NCBI RefSeq assembly: GCF_900105205.1
Contig: NZ_FNSQ01000005.1
Coordinates: 3,038,001-3,102,000, forward strand
DNA: 64,000 bases
Direction of reading: 5' to 3'
DNA from: Microbacterium hydrocarbonoxydans
GTDB lineage: Bacteria; Actinomycetota; Actinomycetes; Actinomycetales; Microbacteriaceae
Below are positions 1-7,937 of this stretch, in pieces. Within the stretch, counting starts at the first letter, position 1. Every line of letters begins with the position of its first letter. A model generated the notes under the pieces. It had not been told where the DNA came from. It worked only from the letters and a program-made list of their open reading frames with translations, and did no database searches. Both the position numbers and the translations under genes were made by a program.

Positions 1-2941
1 GGATCTGCTCCTGCATCGCCTCGACATGACTGATCACGCCCACCGTCCTGCCACCCTGGCGCAGTTCGTCGAGGGTGCGCATCGCGACGTCGAGCGTGTC
101 TCCGTCGAGTGATCCGAACCCTTCGTCGATGAACAGTGTGTCGAGTCGGATGCCTCCCGCGCGGGCCGTGACCACCTCGGCGAGCCCGAGAGCGAGGGCG
201 AGGGAACTCAGGAACGTCTCTCCTCCCGACAGCGACTGTGCCGGTCGCGTCTGACCCGTGAACGCATCGAACACGACGATGCCGAGACCGGATGCCGCGC
301 CGCGCGCCGCGAGCGCGTCGGAGTGCCGCAGCTGGTAGCGCCCTGCCGACATGTCACCGAGGCGACGATTCGCCGCATCGACGATCTCCTCCAACTCGGC
401 GGCGAGGACGAAGGTCTCCAGCGTCATCTTGCGGGTATTCGCTCCACGACCGGCGATGGCATCGGCGAGCCCCCGCAGCACCTCGTAGTCGGCCGCATCC
501 GCCGCGGTGCGCTCGTGCTCGGCGGCGGCGGAGTCGATGAGCGCGGTGATCTGCTCCGCCACCGCGGACGCACGACCGGACTCGTCACCCGCCGTGCTCC
601 AGAGCTGTCGGGCGAGTCGCGACTGCTCCTCAGCCGGAGCGAGGTCGATGGGCTCCTCTGGGAGGGTGCGCAGCTCGAGATCGAGGAGGATCGCGCGTTC
701 CTTCTCGCGCTGCACGGAGTGCTCGGTGATCCGCACCTCCAGCGCGGTCCGTTCGGCGTGGGTGCGCAACGCCTTCTGCGCAGCGGCGGCATCGTCGAAC
801 CCGGAGGCATCGATTGCCGCCGCCAGCTCCGCTGCAGTCTCGTCGGCGGCGGCGGTGCGGCGCTCCTGCTCGGCGATCGCCTCGACGAGGGCGAGCGCCG
901 ACTCGACTTCCTTCGTGGCCGCGGACACCCTCTCGACCACCGAGCCGTAGGATCCCCTGGCCTCGGCGATGGCGGTGTCGGCGTCAGCCGCACGCTGCGC
1001 GAGTACAGCGTGGGCCTCGCGAGCGGACGTGAGCGCAGCGAGGTCTCGCTCGTGATCGCGGTCGAGCTCGCGGATGCGGTCGACGACCTCATCGCGCTGC
1101 CGCTCCAGGTCGGCGACCCTCGCCGAGGCCGCGGTGCTGGCGGAGTGCTCGTCGGTCGCCCTCGCGAGCTCGTCGTCTGCGGTGTCGACGTCGCGCCCGT
1201 CCGCCCCGGTCACCGCCGCCGCCAGCTGCGCACGAAGTGTCGAGACGACCTCCGACGCTTCGCGCTCCAGGGCGGCCGCCCGGTCTCGATCGGCTTCCAC
1301 CGCGTCGACGTCGTCGGCGGAGACAGGGTCGGAGTGCACGGCGGGAGCGGGATGCTCCCGCGCACCGCATACGGGGCAGGGATCGCCATCGTGCAGCGTC
1401 GTCGCCAGCTCGCCCGCGAATCCGTCGAGCCGACGCTGGCGAAGACGCGCGAGCGCCGTCTGCATGCCCGCGAGGGCGCTGCTGGCTTCGGCCAGAACCT
1501 GCTCGGCCTCCGCCCGATCGGCCGTCAGACGGACGACCTCGCCCGCAGCCGCACGCCGGGCATGAGCGATCTCGAGCGCAGCGAGCAGATCTGCGGCTCG
1601 ATCGGCCGTTCGTCTGGCCTCGTCACGATCCTTCGTCAGCGCATCCAGCCGGGCGGGGAGTACCGCTCGCTCGGTCTCTGCGGACTCGATGCGCGCAGCC
1701 GCGACCGCCACGGCCTCGGCCGCCGCGGTGAGTTCACGCTCGAGCGCAGGGGCCATCCGCTCGAGCTCGGCCGCCCGCTGCCACGCGCCGGTCTGACGGG
1801 TGCGTTCCGCCGCCCACGCGGCATGGTCGTCGGCGTCGATGCCGAGAGCCTCCCAGGCGGCGCGTGCGCGCTCAGCTGTCTGACGCGCCGCGTCGGAGGC
1901 GGCGGCGGTCCTGGTCGCTGCCGCGATTGATGACCGCAGGGCCTCCACCGCCCTCGCGTCACGCAGCTCGGCTCGCGCCTCCGCGACACGCGGCTCCTCG
2001 GCATCGAGACGATCGAGCGCTGCCCTGGCACGATTACGCTCCGCCTGCGCGCGCTGCTCGTCACGAAGTGCAGCGAGCGCGGCGTCCGCGGCGGCGGACC
2101 GTTTCTCAGCCTCGATCCGCTCAGCCGCTCGCCGCTCGGCGCGATAGTCCGCGCGTGCCTTGGCGCGACGCAGCTCCTCCAGCCGCTCCTCGATGGTCGC
2201 CGCGTTCCGTGGCGGAGCGTCCGCCTCCGCCCCTTCCCCTGCGGTGTCCGTGGCGTCGCCTGCGAGCTCGGCGTTCGCGACCAGCCTCTCGCCCTCGTCG
2301 AGGCGTGCCGTGACTGTGGCGAGCCGTGATCCCAGCTCCGCCTCGGCGGCCTTGCGCCGATCCTCGAAGCGAGCCTGGACGTCTTCGAACCGCTCCGTGC
2401 CGAACAGCCGCCGCAGCAGAGCCTGCCGCTCTCTGCTCCCCGCCAGGAGGAACTCCGAGAAGCGGTTCTGGGCGAGCAGGATCACCTGGAGGAACTGCTC
2501 ACGGCTCAGCTGCAGGATCTCATCGAGTTCGAGGGCCGCCTCGCGCTCACGGGCGGCGAGGCCGACCCATTCGCCGCCGACGAGGACGTCGAGTTGCACC
2601 GCCGCTGCCTGCACGGTCATGCCACCGCCGCGCTTCTTGGGGCGCTCGTACTCCGGCGACCGGGTCACCCGGTAGCGACCGGCGGGAGTGCTGAACTCGA
2701 CCACGACCTGCGTGACGTCGTCGGGCCGGCAGTGGTCGCTGCGCAGCCGCTTCTCGCCACCTTCGTAGCGGGGTACGCCGCCGTAGAGCGCGAAGCACAC
2801 CGCGTCGAGGATGCTGGACTTGCCGGCTCCCGTCTTGCCGGCGATCAGGAAGATGCCGTCGTCGGCGAACGAATCGAAGTCGACGATCTGCCTGTCGCGG
2901 AACGGGCCGAACCCCTCGACCTCCAGGCGGTGCAACTTCAT
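1..2941 (-). CDS. sbcC: Exonuclease SbcC, ATPase subunit (partial, cut by left edge)
   Basis: Large SMC/Rad50-like ATPase that partners SbcD in a nuclease clipping DNA hairpins and protein-blocked ends. About 980 codons are visible; the C-terminus lies off the left edge. The start ATG (2941) opens MKLHRLEVEGFGPF. Walker A GKTGAGKSS follows near residue 40. Long Ala/Glu/Arg-rich coiled-coil arms flank a zinc hook CPVC near residue 524 (around 1360-1375). The C-terminal lobe shows the ABC signature LSGGETF (around 230) and Walker B FIDEGFGSLD (around 130). It lies 49 bp downstream of sbcD on the same strand, the usual operon order. No stop codon interrupts the frame. Confidence 0.96.
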   Translation of the reverse strand, partial: MKLHRLEVEGFGPFRDRQIVDFDSFADDGIFLIAGKTGAGKSSILDAVCFALYGGVPRYEGGEKRLRSDHCRPDDVTQVVVEFSTPAGRYRVTRSPEYERPKKRGGGMTVQAAAVQLDVLVGGEWVGLAAREREAALELDEILQLSREQFLQVILLAQNRFSEFLLAGSRERQALLRRLFGTERFEDVQARFEDRRKAAEAELGSRLATVTARLDEGERLVANAELAGDATDTAGEGAEADAPPRNAATIEERLEELRRAKARADYRAERRAAERIEAEKRSAAADAALAALRDEQRAQAERNRARAALDRLDAEEPRVAEARAELRDARAVEALRSSIAAATRTAAASDAARQTAERARAAWEALGIDADDHAAWAAERTRQTGAWQRAAELERMAPALERELTAAAEAVAVAAARIESAETERAVLPARLDALTKDRDEARRTADRAADLLAALEIAHARRAAAGEVVRLTADRAEAEQVLAEASSALAGMQTALARLRQRRLDGFAGELATTLHDGDPCPVCGAREHPAPAVHSDPVSADDVDAVEADRDRAAALEREASEVVSTLRAQLAAAVTGADGRDVDTADDELARATDEHSASTAASARVADLERQRDEVVDRIRELDRDHERDLAALTSAREAHAVLAQRAADADTAIAEARGSYGSVVERVSAATKEVESALALVEAIAEQERRTAAADETAAELAAAIDASGFDDAAAAQKALRTHAERTALEVRITEHSVQREKERAILLDLELRTLPEEPIDLAPAEEQSRLARQLWSTAGDESGRASAVAEQITALIDSAAAEHERTAADAADYEVLRGLADAIAGRGANTRKMTLETFVLAAELEEIVDAANRRLGDMSAGRYQLRHSDALAARGAASGLGIVVFDAFTGQTRPAQSLSGGETFLSSLALALGLAEVVTARAGGIRLDTLFIDEGFGSLDGDTLDVAMRTLDELRQGGRTVGVISHVEAMQEQI

Positions 2942-2990
2942 CGGTGAGTCTTCTTCCCGGTCGGTATCTCGACGCTCGTGGCGAGAGCAG

Positions 2991-4145
2991 TCAGATCAGA
3001 GCGTCGGCACGCACGCGGTCGTCGAGGACCTCGCGGATCAACTCGCCCTCGCGCACGGTGGCGCCGTGACCGGAACGCACATGTTCGAGGAACGCCTCGA
3101 TCCGCTCGGGATCGGTCGCCGCTCCGCGCAGCCTGTCGACATAGGACCGCTCGATCGACTCCGCCCTCTCGGCCGGCTGGTGCTGCACCATCGCGCAATG
3201 CGGGTATCGCTCACGGAGTCGTCGCATCGGCTCCGTCTGCGCCAGCGCATCGGTATAGACCGCGCAGACCCAGTCATCGGCGTGGGCTGTGACGTTCTCG
3301 CTCGACAGGATCTCGTCGAGAGTGCCGGTGAGAGTGACGAGGCGACGCGGCACGGGCAGGTCGAGCCAGTCGACACCGACCAGGCCCGTTGCGTCGAGGT
3401 CGATGAGCCATGACCCTCGAGGCTTGTGCTGCTCGCCGAAGCTGTAGTGCAGCGGAGCACCCGAGTAGCGCACCCGGTCGCTGATCTGCTGGCGTCCGTG
3501 GATGTGGCCGAGCGCGACGTAGTCCGGCCCGTCGAACACAGACAGCGGCACGACGTCGAGCCCGCCCTGGCGCACCTCGCGCTCGAGGCCGATCGTGGCG
3601 TCGACACCGGCCGAGAAGCAGTGCGCGATCGCGACCGAGCGGCCGCCGTGCTCCTTCATCCCCGCGCGGACCAGATCCATCGCGTGTGCGACGGTCTGGG
3701 CCTGGGTACGGAGGTCGACGCCCTCCCAGTGCTGTCGAACGATGGCGGGCTCGAGGTAGGGGATGCCGTAGAAGTGCACCGGTCCGTCGGCATCGGACAG
3801 AGTGACCGGTGTCCCGATGCCGAGCGGATCGGTCAGCACGTGGATGCCGTCGCGCAGGAGCCGGGCCTGGAAGCCGAGTCGTGCGGCCGAGTCGTGGTTG
3901 CCGCTGGTGACGATCACCGTGGCGCCGGTCTCGTGCAAGGCGACCAGCGCGTCTCCGAGCAGTGTGTAGGCGGCACCGGCGGGAGCGGCGGAGTCGAAGA
4001 CGTCTCCGGCGACGATCACCACGTCGACGGAGTGATCCCGCACCTGCACCGCGAGCGCGGCGAGCACCTCGGCCAGCGCATCCATGGTCGAGTTGCCATG
4101 GAAGGTGCGGCCGATGTGCCAGTCGGAGGTGTGCAGGATTCGCAT
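2991..4145 (-). CDS. sbcD: Exonuclease SbcD, Mre11-like nuclease subunit
   Basis: Calcineurin-like phosphoesterase of 384 aa, catalytic partner of SbcC in DNA double-strand-break processing. The start at 4145 gives MRILHTSDWHIG, and all phosphodiesterase metal motifs are present in order: SDWH, VAGDVFD, SGNHDS, IAHCF and GHIHGR. The length is typical of actinobacterial SbcD. The reading frame stays open far upstream, but that stretch is the antisense of the neighbouring transporter, so the internal ATG before the nuclease domain is the sensible start. It is first in the sbcDC pair. Confidence 0.96.
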   Translation of the reverse strand: MRILHTSDWHIGRTFHGNSTMDALAEVLAALAVQVRDHSVDVVIVAGDVFDSAAPAGAAYTLLGDALVALHETGATVIVTSGNHDSAARLGFQARLLRDGIHVLTDPLGIGTPVTLSDADGPVHFYGIPYLEPAIVRQHWEGVDLRTQAQTVAHAMDLVRAGMKEHGGRSVAIAHCFSAGVDATIGLEREVRQGGLDVVPLSVFDGPDYVALGHIHGRQQISDRVRYSGAPLHYSFGEQHKPRGSWLIDLDATGLVGVDWLDLPVPRRLVTLTGTLDEILSSENVTAHADDWVCAVYTDALAQTEPMRRLRERYPHCAMVQHQPAERAESIERSYVDRLRGAATDPERIEAFLEHVRSGHGATVREGELIREVLDDRVRADALI

Positions 4146-4217
4146 ACTCACACGGTACGAACCCCCACCGACATTCGGTCCGAGGCGTGCCGTGGCGCCC
4201 GTTCTCGACCCCCGGAT

Positions 4218-4250
4218 CCCGGGCGCCCGGCGGTCAGTCGGACGCCCGGG
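4218..4250 (-). terminator. Hairpin 3' of the DHA2 exporter
   Basis: An 8-bp perfect inverted repeat (CCCGGGCG / CGCCCGGG) lies between the stop of the exporter (4277) and the start of sbcD. It is placed to end exporter transcription before sbcDC. It has no clear U-run, so it is a weak intrinsic terminator at best. Confidence 0.4.
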
Positions 4251-4276
4251 CACGACGGTCTGCGCGTCGAACAGGC

Positions 4277-5719
4277 TCAGTGCGCGCCGACGGCGACCTG
4301 GCCGGTGGGCATCAGCTCCTCCTTCGGCCCTCGGACCATCAGCACCGCGATGATCGAGGCGCACACCATCAGGATCGACGCGACGATGAAGATCCACCCG
4401 TAGGCGTCGGTCAGCTGGATCGGCGTGAGCTCCCCCTGCGCATGTCCCCCGACGGACGCCGCGTACACAGCCGTGAACACCGACAGCCCGATCGAGCCGC
4501 CGATCTGCATCGCCGAGTTCGCGACGGCCGAGGCGACGCCGGCATCGTGCGACGCCACCCCGCTCAGCGCGAGGTTCTGCAACGGGATGAAGACGAAGCC
4601 CATCCCGACGCCGAGCAGCACCAGTGCAGGCGCGATCTGCACGAAGTAGGCGCCGTCCGGACTGATGCCGGCCAGCACGAACAGACCGGCGGCAGCGATC
4701 AGCGGCCCCACCACGAGCAGCGGACGCGGTCCGATGACGGTGAGCAGCTTCGTCGCAAGCGGCGCGATCACCATCGTCGCGATCGGCAGCGGGAGCGTCG
4801 CGACGCCGGCCTGCAGCGCGCCCATCCCGAGGACGAACTGCAGATGGAAGGTCAGGTAGAGCGTGGCGCCGATCATGATCGCTCCGGCGACACCCTGGAT
4901 CAGGAACGCCCCTCCGCGCACGCGATCCGCCACCACCCGCAGCGGAAGCAGCGGCTGGGAGACGCGGCCCTCCACCCAGACGAAGACGCCGAGGAGCGCC
5001 AGGCCGAGCGCGAGGAAGGCGATCGTCAGCGGATCGCCCCACCCGTTCTCCGCGAGGCTGAAACCGTAGACCAGAGAGCCGAGCCCCAGCGTCACGGTGA
5101 TCGCACCCCACACGTCGTAGCGGTTGTCACCCTCCGCCTTGCTCTCGGTGAGGAAGAGCGCGCCGCCCACGAGACCGGCAGCGACGAAGAAGAGGTTGAC
5201 GAGAAGGCACCAGCGCCAGTCGGTGAACTCTGTGAGGAATCCGCCGAGCAGCAGCCCGACGGCGGCCCCCGTTCCCGCGACGGTCCCGAAGACCGCGAAC
5301 GCCGTGTTGCGGTCGCGGCCGGAGGGGAAGGTCACGGTGAGCAGCGCGAGGGCCGCGGGCGCCAGCAGCGCTGCGAAGACGCCCTGCAGGCCGCGGGCGA
5401 GGACGAGCTCCCAGCCGGTCTGAGCGAGACCGCCGAACAGCGAGGCAGCACCGAAGCCGACCATGCCGATCATGAACGTGCGTTTGCGCCCGACGTAGTC
5501 GGCGATGCGTCCGCCCAACAGCAGCAGCGCACCGAAGGCGAGGGCGTACGCAGTGACGACCCACTGCCGCTGCCCGTCGCTCAGACCGAGCGAGGCTTGA
5601 GCACGCGGGAGCGCGATGCTGACGATGGTGCCGTCGAGGACGACGATCAGCTGGGTGAGGGAGATGACGACGAGCGCCCACCACCGGGTCTGGGGGCGGG
5701 CGCGCAGGGACGATGACAT
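4277..5719 (-). CDS. MFS drug exporter, DHA2 (EmrB/QacA) family
   Basis: Integral membrane H+ antiporter of 480 aa with about 14 predicted transmembrane segments, likely exporting hydrophobic drugs. Visible signatures are the motif-C-like GTVAGTGAAVGLLLGG segment near residue 150, motif A around GGRIADYVGRKR (about residues 70-82), and LDGTIVSIALP in helix 1, the usual DHA2 motif D1. The start is set at 5719 because GGAGG lies 7 nt upstream (5727-5731); the frame continues upstream, but only as leader sequence. The leader has unusual hairpins, described separately. Substrate is unknown. Confidence 0.92.
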   Translation of the reverse strand: MSSSLRARPQTRWWALVVISLTQLIVVLDGTIVSIALPRAQASLGLSDGQRQWVVTAYALAFGALLLLGGRIADYVGRKRTFMIGMVGFGAASLFGGLAQTGWELVLARGLQGVFAALLAPAALALLTVTFPSGRDRNTAFAVFGTVAGTGAAVGLLLGGFLTEFTDWRWCLLVNLFFVAAGLVGGALFLTESKAEGDNRYDVWGAITVTLGLGSLVYGFSLAENGWGDPLTIAFLALGLALLGVFVWVEGRVSQPLLPLRVVADRVRGGAFLIQGVAGAIMIGATLYLTFHLQFVLGMGALQAGVATLPLPIATMVIAPLATKLLTVIGPRPLLVVGPLIAAAGLFVLAGISPDGAYFVQIAPALVLLGVGMGFVFIPLQNLALSGVASHDAGVASAVANSAMQIGGSIGLSVFTAVYAASVGGHAQGELTPIQLTDAYGWIFIVASILMVCASIIAVLMVRGPKEELMPTGQVAVGAH

Positions 5720-5724
5720 GGAAG

Positions 5725-5756
5725 AACCTCCGGTGTCGGGAACGATGCCGGAGGTT
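5725..5756 (-). promoter_or_regulatory. Shine-Dalgarno-sequestering inverted repeat in exporter leader
   Basis: Perfect 9-bp inverted repeat, AACCTCCGG (5725-5733) and CCGGAGGTT (5748-5756), with a 14-nt loop. In the mRNA its 3' arm contains the GGAGG ribosome-binding site of the exporter, so folding would hide it. It could equally be a DNA operator. A second stem, CTCAGCC/GGCTGAG, lies upstream at 5795-5813, and TAATAT (5824-5829, minus strand) could be a -10 box. Confidence 0.6.
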
Positions 5757-5992
5757 TCGAGCCTCGGACCAGCGCGCCTGTGGCGCCTGACCACCTCAGC
5801 CGACGGGGCTGAGCAGGCTTCCATATTACCGCAGCTGCGACCGAGCGTTCCTGAGCGGAAGGTCCCCTGACCCACCCTCGTCGCGACGATCGGCACGTGG
5901 TGATGAGTGATGCGCGATGCGCGATCACACGTGCGGTGTGCGGGGCTGCGCGATGCGTTCCGGGCTGCCCTCCACCCCACGGTGCCGGATTG

Positions 5993-6007
5993 CCCCTCCG
6001 GCAGGGG
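5993..6007 (-). terminator. Possible terminator of the DIP1984-family gene
   Basis: Short hairpin CCCCT / AGGGG with a CCGGC loop, located 37 bp past the stop codon of the 6044 gene. It lies in the 324-bp gap 5720-6043, which otherwise holds only the exporter leader and no convincing ORF. Confidence 0.35.
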
Positions 6008-6043
6008 TTGTGCCCGCCTCGTCGTGACTACCGACTTCCGCTC

Positions 6044-6511
6044 TCACTCCTCCAGGTCGTGGAGCCAGTTCGCCTGCTGGATCCGATTGTCGAGCTCACG
6101 CAGCTGCTGCGCGACGGCGTCGGCGCGCGTGCGCACATCGGCGACGGGAAGCGCCGCGATCTGACGCAGCTCCGACCGCATCTGACGAAGGTACTGCTCG
6201 TTGGCTCCGGATGCCGCCGCAGCGGCATCCGTCAGCAGCGAGTGCTGGAGCCGGAGCACGTCCCGCGCTGCGAGCGCATCCGTCATCGTGCCGTCGCTGC
6301 CGAGATCGAGCCGCGAGTTGGTGGCGTTGATCCGGCGGATCAGGTCGCGCAGTTGCACGAGCACCGCATCCGCTTCGACGAGCAGCGCGGAGGCGTCCTC
6401 CGCGGGCTCCTCCCCCTCCTGATAACGGGCATTCGCCGTGATGCGGGCGCGGAGCTGCTCGATGCGCCGCTGCAGGTCTGCACGAGCCGTGAGTGCTTCT
6501 GCGAGTCTCAT
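6044..6511 (-). CDS. DIP1984 family protein
   Basis: Predicted cytoplasmic protein of 155 aa that is almost entirely helical and charged. It opens MRLAEALTARADLQRRIEQLR and runs through helices with regularly spaced Leu/Arg, resembling the DIP1984 (septicolysin-annotated) family. A conserved NSRLDLGSDGTMTDALAARD segment near residues 65-85 supports that call. The biochemical role of the family is unknown. It ends with a small hairpin and shares its strand with the small acetyltransferase upstream, 53 bp apart. Confidence 0.8.
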   Translation of the reverse strand: MRLAEALTARADLQRRIEQLRARITANARYQEGEEPAEDASALLVEADAVLVQLRDLIRRINATNSRLDLGSDGTMTDALAARDVLRLQHSLLTDAAAAASGANEQYLRQMRSELRQIAALPVADVRTRADAVAQQLRELDNRIQQANWLHDLEE

Positions 6512-6564
6512 GGGTTCATCCTGTCAGCGCGCCGCCGCGTAACACAGCGTCACACGCGCTCGGA

Positions 6565-6882
6565 TCATCGCGAACGCAGCAGGGAGGCGTGCTCGGGGTG
6601 CGCCTCGAACCAGTCGGCGACGTACCAGCACACCGCATCGACCTTGCGATCGCCGCGCGCCTCGATCTCGGCCACTGCGCCCTCGACGACGACCGCAGCG
6701 TAGCCGTGGCCGCGGAAAGTCGGGATCGTGAAGGCTCGCGTGAGGGCGATCGTGTGTCCGTCGTCGCGGTAGTCCAGAACGCTCACGAGCTGCCCGTCGC
6801 GCGTCAGCGTATAGCGGGACGAGTCCTTCTCATCAGTGAGGATGAAGCCGGCGGCAAGGGTCGAAGTGGTCACCTCTGCCAC
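6565..6882 (-). CDS. Small GNAT-family N-acetyltransferase (YjdJ type)
   Basis: About 105 aa, the size of the minimal GCN5-like acetyltransferases. The core reads GQLVSVLDYRDDG, then ALTRAFTIPTFRGHGYAAVVVEGAVAE, where RGHGYA is the acetyl-CoA pyrophosphate loop. It ends in an aromatic CWYVADWFEAHPEH segment. The start is ambiguous: GTG at 6882 or GTG at 6873; neither has a strong ribosome-binding site. The substrate cannot be told from sequence. The next gene upstream is divergent, with a strong promoter at 6914. Confidence 0.75.
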   Translation of the reverse strand: MAEVTTSTLAAGFILTDEKDSSRYTLTRDGQLVSVLDYRDDGHTIALTRAFTIPTFRGHGYAAVVVEGAVAEIEARGDRKVDAVCWYVADWFEAHPEHASLLRSR

Positions 6883-6913
6883 GTTACGCCCCGCTCGCAC
6901 GCCGACGGTCGTT

Positions 6914-6950
6914 TTGACACGCCCGGACTTCTTCGGACATAATCCCCCCA
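6914..6950 (+). promoter_or_regulatory. Strong sigma70-type promoter of a leaderless transcript
   Basis: TTGACA (6914-6919) and CATAAT (6938-6943) are separated by 18 bp. The sixth base after the -10 is 6949, so the expected transcription start coincides with the A of the ATG at 6950. No ribosome-binding site precedes that ATG, as expected for a leaderless mRNA. The promoter drives the leader peptide and the winged-helix gene. Confidence 0.75.
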
Positions 6951-7051
6951 TGACTACCAACGCAAGCCCTTTGTCCGCCCAGGAGGCGAACAGGACTGCC
7001 GGGATGATGATGCCCGGTCGCGTTGGCATGTGTTGCCGAATGTGTCGCTGA
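6950..7051 (+). CDS. Leader peptide with Cys-rich C-terminus (33 aa)
   Basis: Short leaderless ORF ending in MCCRMCR. Three cysteines in the last six residues, close to the stop, are the layout expected of a translation-sensing attenuator peptide. Cys-codon upstream ORFs acting as cysteine attenuators are known in mycobacteria; applying that here is inference. A small stem, CCGGG/CCCGG around three tandem ATG codons (about 7000-7016), lies just before the Cys codons, and those ATGs are alternative starts. The downstream gene is the winged-helix regulator at 7202. The peptide is too short for standard gene callers and could be missed. Confidence 0.6.
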   Translation: MTTNASPLSAQEANRTAGMMMPGRVGMCCRMCR

Positions 7052-7201
7052 ACGAACAGCCACTCCGTCTGACCTGATTCCCCGCGATCTGCGAGGACTG
7101 GTCTCCGAGCACCCACCCCTGCTCGCTCTCCCGGCTCGCCCGGTCATTCATGCAATGCAGCAGAGCCTCTCTCCGGCTCACGTCCTGAGGACTTCATCAT
7201 C
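7052..7201 (+). promoter_or_regulatory. 150-nt leader between Cys peptide and regulator
   Basis: Contains pairing CGAGC/GCTCG segments near 7107-7128 and a perfect GTCCT-G-AGGAC palindrome at 7182-7192. That palindrome includes GAGGA (7187-7191), the likely ribosome-binding site of the gene at 7202. It could act as an attenuator or antiterminator; no U-run terminator is obvious. Confidence 0.4.
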
Positions 7202-7903
7202 ATGTCGAACACCGCACTTCTCGAGCGTCCCGTCGCCACCGCCGTCCGTCCCGTCTCGTCGCAGCAGACCGGTGCACCGCTGGATGCCGACCTCCCTGCC
7301 GTCCGCTCACCCCGTGGCTTCGCCCTCTACGTCGGTCTCGACGAGATCAAGGCGGCCGAGGCCGGGGTCAGCCTCCCCCTTCTCGTCGACGCGCTGCGCC
7401 GCACGCTGGCCGAACTCGCCCCTGGCGCCGAGACGCACGCGACGGTGGCCCTCGCCCCGCACGGCTCCGGCGGTCGCGACCTCGACGTCGTCCGCCTCGC
7501 GCTGCACGAGCCCGGCGCGATCGCTCGCACCAAGGCTGCAGCCGACGAGGAGACCACGGACGAAGAGGGCGGCGTCGTCGTCGACATCTCGCGCAAGCGC
7601 GTGCTGATCGACGGGGAGTCCGCGTCCTTCACGTACAAGGAATTCGAGCTCCTGCAGTACCTCGTCCTGCGCGAGGGCCGTACGATCGAGCGCAGCGAAC
7701 TCGTCTCCGCTCTGTGGCAGGCGCAGGATGACGAGACCCCCGGCGAGCGCACGATCGACGTGCACGTCCGACGTCTGCGCGCCAAGCTCGGCCGCTACGA
7801 GGACATCGTGCGCACCGTGCGCGGCATCGGGTACCGGTTCGACCGCCACGCCGACGTCGTGATCCGCTACGGCCACGGCACCCCCTCGCCCGACCGCTTC
7901 TGA
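7202..7903 (+). CDS. Orphan winged-helix (OmpR/PhoB-type) transcriptional regulator
   Basis: Predicted DNA-binding protein of 233 aa. Residues 130-222 form a trans_reg_C winged helix: YKEFELLQYLVLREG, the RTIERSELVSALW helix, ERTIDVHVRRLRAKLG recognition helix and VRTVRGIGYRF wing. No receiver domain with phospho-acceptor Asp is present. Instead the N-terminus has a Thr/Pro-rich stretch (1-35), a small alpha/beta unit (about 38-105) that I do not recognise, and an acidic linker DEETTDEEGG. The gene follows the Cys-tailed leader peptide, so its expression may respond to translation of that peptide. Its targets are unknown. Confidence 0.85.
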   Translation: MSNTALLERPVATAVRPVSSQQTGAPLDADLPAVRSPRGFALYVGLDEIKAAEAGVSLPLLVDALRRTLAELAPGAETHATVALAPHGSGGRDLDVVRLALHEPGAIARTKAAADEETTDEEGGVVVDISRKRVLIDGESASFTYKEFELLQYLVLREGRTIERSELVSALWQAQDDETPGERTIDVHVRRLRAKLGRYEDIVRTVRGIGYRFDRHADVVIRYGHGTPSPDRF

Positions 7904-7937
7904 TCGCGATGTCAGGCCCGCCACGTATGGTGGGCGC

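Noticed and set aside
292..2313. Several plus-strand open frames of 60-535 codons over the first 2.3 kb
   Set aside because: They are antisense to sbcC, rich in Arg, Gly and Pro as expected for GC-rich shadows, and have no ribosome-binding site.
4146..5111. Extension of the sbcD frame to 706 codons
   Set aside because: The extra N-terminus lies over the exporter gene on the same strand and is low-complexity; the nuclease domain starts at MRILHTSDW.
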